Assembly: GCF_005239225.2 (NCBI RefSeq)
Contig: NC_133302.1
Location: forward strand, 8,432,001-8,496,000
DNA from: Populus alba
Taxonomy: Eukaryota; Streptophyta; Magnoliopsida; Malpighiales; Salicaceae
Direction of reading: 5' to 3'
Length of the DNA: 64,000 nucleotides
Part shown: piece by piece, positions 57,048-64,000 of the stretch
Numbering within the stretch: position 1 is the stretch's first letter
Layout of the letters: each line of letters starts with the position of its first letter
Translations under genes and position numbers: made by a program
The notes under the pieces: model-generated
The model's input: the letters and a program-made list of their open reading frames with translations, nothing else
The model's database searches: none
Told to the model about the DNA's origin: nothing

Positions 57048-58014
57048 TAAGATGTAACAAAATGATAAGTATATATCTTTTGAGTGCACATGCCAAAGAA
57101 GAAAAAGGATTGTGATGCAGGAGATGAGGATTTGATAGACAGACTGAAAAATATAGATACAAGTCTAAGAAAAGATACGGTGGAGTCAGATGAGATGTCT
57201 TACAAATTATATAACTGTTAAATCATGCTCTACTCGATATTTGTTTATGGTAGCAGTCAATGGAATTGACCTCCGTTAGATCATTTTTTAACAATGGAAG
57301 TAAATCGATATAACAATAATAATAATAAAAAATCTTTTCTCAAGTTTAAATGAGGAAAAACACTTTCTCCGCTCAAAATCTTATATTTTCCTTTCAGTGA
57401 AAAACACGTTCGGTTGATTTATTTGCCTCCTAGCCCAATGACCATTTCGTGTAATTAAATTTATTTCAAATATATAAACTAGTGCTAATTAAGATATTAA
57501 AATAAATTTTGTACAGGGACTAAGAATGCGCTCAGCCTTGTTTGCTGGCTGGGATACCATATCAGAAATATTTTAATTTAGATTTTATTAAGTATAATTA
57601 TTACCAAAAATCAAGACTTGACTTTTATAAAAGCCAAAATAAGTTGACTTGAAAGTATTCATTCAACAAACTACAAGACGGAATCATAGATGTATTCATT
57701 CAATTTATATCAACCACTTATGAGGTACAATATCCTAGCTTGGTTAGGAAGTTGATTAAAAAAATTAAAAAAAAAAACTAAAATAAAATTATTTTGAAAA
57801 GAAAAAAATAGATCAATTTAACTCTATAATATAAGAATTACCTCAATATGACTTATAGATTATGTTAATATACCTTTTGGGTATGGAATCAAATAGAGAG
57901 TAAAATTAATTGGTATAAATGATATTTTTTCTAAATTTAGTTTTGATATCAACACATTAAAACGATTTAAAATAATTCAAAAAAACTTAAAAACAGAGGT
58001 GAATGTAATACTAA
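57048..58014. other. Intergenic, no gene
   Basis: AT-rich. 57590-57720 resembles the complement of the region upstream of copy F (37030-37130). No coding signal. Confidence 0.4.
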
Positions 58015-58019
58015 ACAGG

Positions 58020-59662
58020 TGATTAATACTTAAAAGTGCATTTTTATCAAGGTTTTATATCTTCATTTTGCACTTATAGTATCAATAACTCCTTAACTAA
58101 AGCATGTTTTATAATAACAAGTCTGATACTATAAGATATCTTAATATATGATAAATGTTCATCTTAAATGCAGGTCTACCACATAAATCACAGGATTGAT
58201 TGATGAATTCAACTACTGAAATTGTGAAGATAAAGAGAGGGTGAAGCTTAGAAAAGTGATGCTGGTTCAGTCCAAACTAAAACACTATTCGGTACTTGGC
58301 TCATATCTGGAGTTGTAGATATCTGATTTAGTTCTGCTTTATATGGATGGAAAGATAAGACATAGGCATAAAACTTTCATGTGAAGTCCAATATTTAAAA
58401 AGGCTATTTTCAAGTCCAAATTATAGCAACAACAGAGAAGTCTGAATCTATCCTGCAGCCCAGACACTGTTCAGTGTTTTGCCCATATCTCAAGCTCTAA
58501 AAGTTCAAATAACCTCAATTTTTTTTCCCTGTAAATATGAGAAAATCTCCTAGAACTTTCATGAGTAAAGATGGTTCAAATTCTGACGTTAACAATGATA
58601 TTTTATTCAGACAAGAAGATAAGGATTGTCACCAAGTCAAGATGTGGTCACCCACTCAACAATTATTCATCAAATCAATAGTTCCAAATTTTGGCCTACA
58701 AAAGGAAGCATTTTCCATGCATTTAGACATCTTGGTGTTCAGATCAAGATTATGCTCTTGCTCTTTTTTTTGTATTTTGTAATGTTGAAGTTTTATTTTA
58801 TGTTATATTAATCTCTTGTTTATGCTTTTTATTTCCTTTCCTTTACTTGTATAATTATGTTTATATCTTGTTTATTTATGTTTCTTTCTTTCATTATGTT
58901 TAGCTAAATTTATTATGTCAAGGTGAAAAGGTTACACTAATGGTGTAAGAATAAATATACTATAAACTCAACATGGACTTTAATGCTTGATACTAACATG
59001 TTTTATATTTATTATCTTGCTAACTCTTAATACCTTGCTTGTTAAATGGTTAATCTAGATTTGTGTTGAACAACCCTTGGCACAACAAATACTTGGCACT
59101 TTCATAGCCCAACTGTATGGTATGACCGACACATGTGCTATGAAAGGAACTTGATTTGTTGTCAACATAAGTTATCACCATGAATACCTGATAATATTTA
59201 CAAGTATTGGCATTACTCAAATAAGATAATTAATGTAATCATGTTAATAATTTATAATCTGATTGGAATCTCCCTTGTGTGTGGTTTCTAGTTGAGTAAT
59301 AAAAGTTTATACTATACTTGTTTGAAGTACCATTAGTGGATCCTCTAACCTTGATATTTGTTTTTATCATTGTTTAATCCTCACATTAATCTTACATCTC
59401 AAAGTCCTCTTTATTATTGTTATTACTATTATTACTATAATTACTACTACTACTACTACTATTATTACTATAATTACTACTACTACTACTATTATTATTA
59501 TTACTATTATAATTATTATTGTTGTTGTTGTTGTTGTTGTGTTATTGTTGTTTATAGTTTATATAGTTCATCTCCTTGTGGTTCGACCCCGGTCTTGCCG
59601 AGTTATTTATTACTTCGACACTCCTGCACTTGGGAGAAAACATCAATCTTTTGGTCGTGTCA
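58020..59662 (+). mobile_element. Solo LTR of the Athila-type family with 5-bp TSD
   Basis: 1643 bp from TGATTAATACTT to GGTCGTGTCA, flanked by ACAGG at 58015-58019 and 59663-59667. It matches the complete LTR at 44718-46281. The absence of a PBS or internal sequence after the right end identifies it as a solo LTR from LTR-LTR recombination. Confidence 0.92.
59411..59552. repeat. Compound trinucleotide microsatellite inside the solo LTR
   Basis: TTA, TAC/ACT, ATT and TTG units in runs. The tract sits at the same LTR position as the GAT/AAT tract at 44827-44865. The tyrosine/cysteine-rich open frame here is an artefact. Confidence 0.9.
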
Positions 59663-59667
59663 ACAGG

Positions 59668-60253
59668 CTTTAATATAAATATGATATCTTGTATGTCAAT
59701 TCAAAATCTTCAATTCTAAAGCTTGATTTGAATTTTGTTTTATTTTAAATTACTTTTGTATATTTACTTAGTTAAATATGGATGACTCAAAATATTAGTC
59801 CATTACTTAATGAATTTAGCCAAGTCTAGAAATTAATAAAATAGAAAATTATAAAACATAAATATATATACACACACACCCAAGTTTACATGGTAATATG
59901 AGAATTAACCCCAATAATCCGTATATTAACTTGACAGCTGTATTTCTTGGATATGAATAAAGGTCAGATCTTTCAACTATGCACCAAGTGACTAGAGGCA
60001 GGATTCTTATACATGGTCTCATGAATACATGGTTTAAAAATTTTATTTGGTTTTGTATAACCGTGTTTTAAATTTTAAATTAATTTTATTTAATATTTTT
60101 AAATTATTTTTATGTATTAATATTAAAATAATTTTAAAAAAATATTATTTAATATATTTTTAAATAAAAAATACTTTAAAAATAATTTTTATCGCAGCCA
60201 AGCAATAAGTCAAATAAATTTGAGATTAAAGTACTGTGCCCCTTCCTCGCAGA
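59668..60253. other. Intergenic sequence upstream of copy G
   Basis: AT-rich, with a patch at 60030-60185 resembling the dispersed TTTTAAATTATTTTTATG-type repeat seen at 6320 and 6800. Homology to the gene A upstream region starts at about 60254 (AGTCCCTTCGGAG). Confidence 0.4.
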
Positions 60254-60280
60254 GTCCCTTCGGAGTTTTGAAGTATTGTA

Positions 60281-60349
60281 GATCTAAGCTACCTCTTCCA
60301 TTATCCTCTTAAACTTTTCTCCTCTTAAATATTACAAGCATAAACGGAT
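60281..60349 (+). promoter_or_regulatory. Conserved 5' leader block, copy G
   Basis: Matches 1451-1520 and 37206-37269 and ends at ATGGAG. Weaker similarity to gene A extends upstream to about 60254. Confidence 0.6.
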
Positions 60350-62127
60350 ATGGAGGGGATTCGCCAGGCTGCTGTAGCTTATTATGAACATCTGCCTGAG
60401 GAGAAGAAGAAATCGGCCGAGGACACTTTCAAAGCCATGGATAAGAACGGAGACGGGACAATTAGCCTACGCGAATACGTGGACTATCTCAGGAACTCTA
60501 ACAACGCAGTTTTTACTGATCATCCGAACATCTTTGGAGCTCTAGACACGGACAACAATGGAAACTTGGATTTTGAGGAAACAAAGGTCTTGTACTACAT
60601 CTTGTTTAGTGGAAGGGCTCTAATTTGCCAGTTTTGTAAGACGTTCTTGGCAGACGTATACTTCAGCTGCTTTCAATGTTTCTGTCTTCATGGGTCACAT
60701 AGCACCTACGATCTTTGTTGTGATTGTTATGGTGGAAAAAAGTTCAGACACAACGATGGGCACATCTTCTGGGATAACTATACTTTACTAAGTAAAACCA
60801 GGAGCTTGGCACTAGAAGCTCCCGAACAGGTAATTAATCTTTGAGAATGATATCAGCTTCGATCCCTGTTAGATGATGGCATGCTAGAAAGAAATACTTC
60901 AGATTGCTTAAAATTCCCAATTTTTGAAACGAATTAATACCTCTAATTATGTTTCTTTAATTGTGGATTTGGTTTGAATTGGATTTTTCTAGCAGATTGC
61001 TTCTTCACTATTAGGGGTTCATATATGTTCTTTCATTCAATTGAAAAAATTAAGAGAAATAATAGGATTAACCAACTAGTTTTCAAGTATATGTTTCGAA
61101 TCAAAATCTAAAAATTATAGCTCTTTAACTTTTTTTTAACTTCTTTAATTTTTTTTCAATTGTTTAAATAGTGACGATTTATATCATGTTAGCATATGAT
61201 ACTTATTTTATTTTTTACTAGATTTTTTCACTTATAGAAAATTATGTTATGGATTATACCGTTCCACTATATGTTTTCTTAAGGTTTCTTTCCTTGTGTT
61301 CAATTCTCATAAATCATTAACACGAGTCAAATATTTGTATTGATCACCGATAATAGCATTACTTGAAAAGAAAACTACATATAAAAATATTAGAAAAAAT
61401 AAGAATGTTAGAATTAAGAAACCCAAACCAATTAAAACTTTATCATCAAATTAAAAAAATTTATCGTTTTGTTAAAAATATTATAAAATAAAAAAAAAAA
61501 AATTTAAAAAGATACAATTTAATACACACACATATAAAGAAAACTAACAAATACATTATTTTTAAGAAGATACTAACTCCAATTTGTCATTATTTTCCTG
61601 TATAGCCTATCTTAAACAAATAATTAATCATAACCATAATCTTACTAATAAAATATTTTTCATTAGTTATTAATATTTATTGGTATTTTCTAAGAAAATA
61701 TTAAATATTTGATAAAGGAGAGTATTTGTAACTAAATCTTTAATCAATAAAATGGAAAAAAAAAAATATGACAATGTGTATCGATGTTTTGATCTGATTA
61801 ATAGAAATTCTAGCTTGTTTGTGCTTAATTAAATTTCCATATTTAAAAAAATCTCAAAGTTTTCCATAATTGCAGCTTTTGAATTTAATGTCTTGTTGTC
61901 CTAATTGCTTTTACTATATAGCATAGAATACATCATTTGTTTTATAGTTTGGATGTTTCCGATGATTAACAGGATATTAGTTCCAAATATCTAATTATAT
62001 GGTTCTATATCTTTAATTTCAGAAGCGAAGAGAAGTGCTTGAAAACATTGAAAAGATAGTGCAAGTTGCAGGCTTAGTTGTTGGTTGTGCTGCTATGGCA
62101 TCATCTTGTGGCTGCAGCATTATGTGA
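60350..62127 (+). CDS. EF-hand / ZZ zinc finger / CaaX protein, copy G (two exons, intact)
   Basis: Exon 1 is 60350-60829 (160 codons) and exon 2 is 62023-62127, joined in phase 0 across a 1193-bp intron (CAG^GTAATTAATC ... TTTAATTTCAG^AAG), giving 194 residues. EF loop 1 is 31-42 (DKNGDGTISLRE) and loop 2 is 66-77 (DTDNNGNLDFEE), both with canonical ligands and the central Gly. The ZZ ligands are C93, C96, C107, C110, C123, C126, H134, H138. Exon 2 has a charged start (KRREVLENIEK), a hydrophobic helix-like run (IVQVAGLVVGCAAM) and the end SCGCSIM. CSIM is a classical farnesylation box, and the Cys two residues before it could be palmitoylated. Function is inferred as a Ca2+-responsive membrane-tethered adaptor; no pathway is visible. 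Confidence 0.88.
60830..62022 (+). other. Intron of EF-hand/ZZ gene G
   Basis: 1193 bp, AT-rich. Read-through adds V-I-N-L and stops at 60842-60844. It is twice the length of the gene A intron and little of it aligns by eye apart from the ends. Confidence 0.8.
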
Positions 62128-62858
62128 AAGAACAAATGATGCATTTTATTTTCACTGTGTTTTAATTTTATTAGAATTTTGTAAGGGGTGAAACTTGAAC
62201 CGCTTGCCTATGGAAGACTATTATTAATGAAGTAATCAAAAACTTCAAACTAGATTGAGCTTTTCATGGGGAGCGATCTTCAGCTAGTAAAGGGACTGAC
62301 TTCAGCACTGGTCCACAAGCTCTTCATTTAAAACTAGATTTCAATGGAAATAGGGGATACTCTTACATTTATGTTAGTGAAATATAAGAGAGAGACAATA
62401 TATAACAGAGCTAAGAATGTCGGAGAGTGTTGAATTGTTATTTGTGATTTTTGACATTATTGTATGGTTACTTGTATTGTTAGATGGTTGTTTGCTTGTG
62501 ATTGGTGGATTTGTAGGTGATGATAACTGTAATTGGCGTAGAAAATAACCTTAATGTGCAGGAAAAAAAAAAAAAGTTTGGTGTGCATCCACACTAACAT
62601 CTTGAGATTTAAAAAAATACATTGAATTATATACCCGTAGCAGAGAATTTTTAGTGGTAGTGTACAAGACTCAAATAATTTTATGGAATAAAAACAAGAG
62701 AAAACAAAAATGGGAATTTGTTCAGGCCAACTCAAACAGACTGAAAGCAGTCCCTTTAGGCCATGGTCCAAACAAGAAGTTTTTTTTTTTATGTAATAAA
62801 AAAATCATGCACCATCAACTACTGAACTATAAGACTTGATGAATATTTTATTAAGAAT
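62128..62858. other. 3' flank of copy G
   Basis: No perfect AATAAA lies close to the stop; the nearest similar motif is around 62217. No further gene before the CACTA terminus. Confidence 0.4.
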
Positions 62859-64000
62859 CACTTCTAGAAATTCAACAAATATAAACAAAATTACTGACAA
62901 AATGTTTGTCAGTAATTTGCAGTGATATGTACCAACCGAATTAATTCCCTCACTAAAACCGTCGATACATACCAACAGGAAGATTCCATCGGTATATACT
63001 AAGGGAATCCAAGACGGAATATAAATAATTTTAAAAAACAAAACAATGCGATAATATGGAAGTTTTTGTGGGCGATTTTCCTAACAAAATTACAGAATGA
63101 TTCAAACCGGGATGTCCATACAATGACGTGTCCATTTCACCAATAAAATGGCCGATGGAGTCACAAACAAAAATATTTCAATAGTGATTCCATCGATAAA
63201 AGTTAATAAATGTCACCCTCCCTTCCCTTATTTCTCCTTCTTCTCCCCCCATCCTTGCATCTAAACAAACCCCCCCTCCCCCAAACAATAAACAATCATC
63301 CTTGTAGTATGAATTTATAATTTTGTACTTGTTATGGTTTGTTTTAGATTTTGTAAAATTATATTTGTTTGTAAATTGTTGAAACTTATGTCGAATTACC
63401 AACTTAGATGTATTGTGATGAAATAAATAATAGCTTGTTTAACGGATCCGTTTTAATTTTTGTTAATGTTATTGTCGAGTTGTAATTTTTTAAAATTTAT
63501 GTGTATAAATTTGAATGGACATAGATAATTGATAATGAATATTTAAGAGAAGTTTGAAAGTAAGTTGGATAATCTTGAGCTAAACCAATATTTTTGCAAA
63601 TTTATACTTAACATAGTTAATTAATACATGTTGTTGTCATTATTTTATAGAGGTTCGATAGAAGTCATGGATGTATTGAGATTTACTCCAAAGATTGCGG
63701 AGGGTGGGTTATTGTAATGGGGTTTAGGGTTTTATTAATTTCACAACATTTATTCCGAGAAATTTTAGTTAAGGCAGTATTAGGTGTTCATGCAGGAGGT
63801 GTAAAAATAAAAAGTTTCTATATCCAGATGTTGTAACGAAGCATCTTCTACATAAAGAGTTCATGGAGGATTACATGAGTTGGTATGCACATAGAGAACT
63901 ATTTGTTCGTAATGAGAGCATGGTTGGGTCAACTTCTAGTACTAGAAACGTGCATAGAGTTGTAAATGATAATAGTAATCCTTACAAGAATATGATTATG
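62859..64000 (+). mobile_element. CACTA element copy 2, 5' part, running off the window
   Basis: Begins with CACTTCTAGAAATTC (62859-62873), close to a plant CACTA terminus, followed by CCGACAA-type subterminal repeats and a region matching 39090-40029. From about 63670 the start of the transposase-associated domain is recognisable by comparison with 40030-40400, but it carries stops and small deletions, so this copy is also a pseudogene. The remainder lies beyond 64000. Confidence 0.8.

Noticed and set aside
59358..59678. Tyrosine/cysteine-repeat protein frame
   Set aside because: It is a direct translation of the trinucleotide microsatellite inside the solo LTR.

Overview
This window looks like a gene-poor, repeat-rich stretch of a woody eudicot genome. 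The evidence is AT-rich sequence, plant-type introns, and plant element families: hAT with BED finger, CACTA/TNP2, Athila-type and other Ty3/gypsy, copia, an Au-like SINE, TRIMs and a LINE. A Salicaceae (Populus-like) origin is my impression from repeat style and was not tested.

The only recognisable host genes belong to one small tandem family, all on the + strand. Each full member has a ~160-residue first exon with two EF-hands and a complete ZZ-type zinc finger (C2-C2-C2-H-H). A short second exon then adds a basic/hydrophobic tail ending in a CaaX prenylation box (CRIM or CSIM). Copy A (1521-2664) and copy G (60350-62127) are intact. Copy C (8529-8910) keeps only the end of the intron and exon 2. 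Copy F (37270-39012) has a complete exon 1 split by a 1258-bp LTR-derived insertion with a 5-bp target duplication, and its exon 2 has been replaced by a CACTA element. Upstream-region copies without a gene lie at 70-285, 5530-5790 and 14540-14583 plus 19258-19440.

Layout. 1-12.1 kb: EF-hand/ZZ copies A-D and their degenerate segmental duplicates, with gypsy remnants and a SINE. 12.1-19.5 kb: a MITE-like foldback, LTR debris and a nearly complete 4.67-kb hAT element with a perfect 8-bp TSD. 19.5-37 kb: repeated remnants of one long-LTR family (called LTR-X here), a degenerate Ty3/gypsy gag-pol on the - strand with a TRIM nested in it, a copia fragment, a tandem hairpin array and a 5'-truncated LINE. 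37.2-46.3 kb: EF-hand/ZZ copy F, a CACTA/TNP2 pseudogene and a truncated Athila-type element (LTR, tRNA-Asp-type PBS, gag). 46.3-56.2 kb: more LTR-X remnants containing four tandem arrays. 56.7-59.7 kb: a TRIM and a solo Athila LTR with TSD. 60.2-62.2 kb: EF-hand/ZZ copy G. 62.86 kb to the end: the 5' part of a second CACTA element.

The most notable items are the EF-hand/ZZ/CaaX architecture, with an intron whose retention would remove the CaaX box, and LTR-borne tandem arrays of small inverted repeats whose two arms change together between monomers. No rRNA, tRNA gene or CRISPR was found. All family names come from reading motifs by eye; no database search was run.
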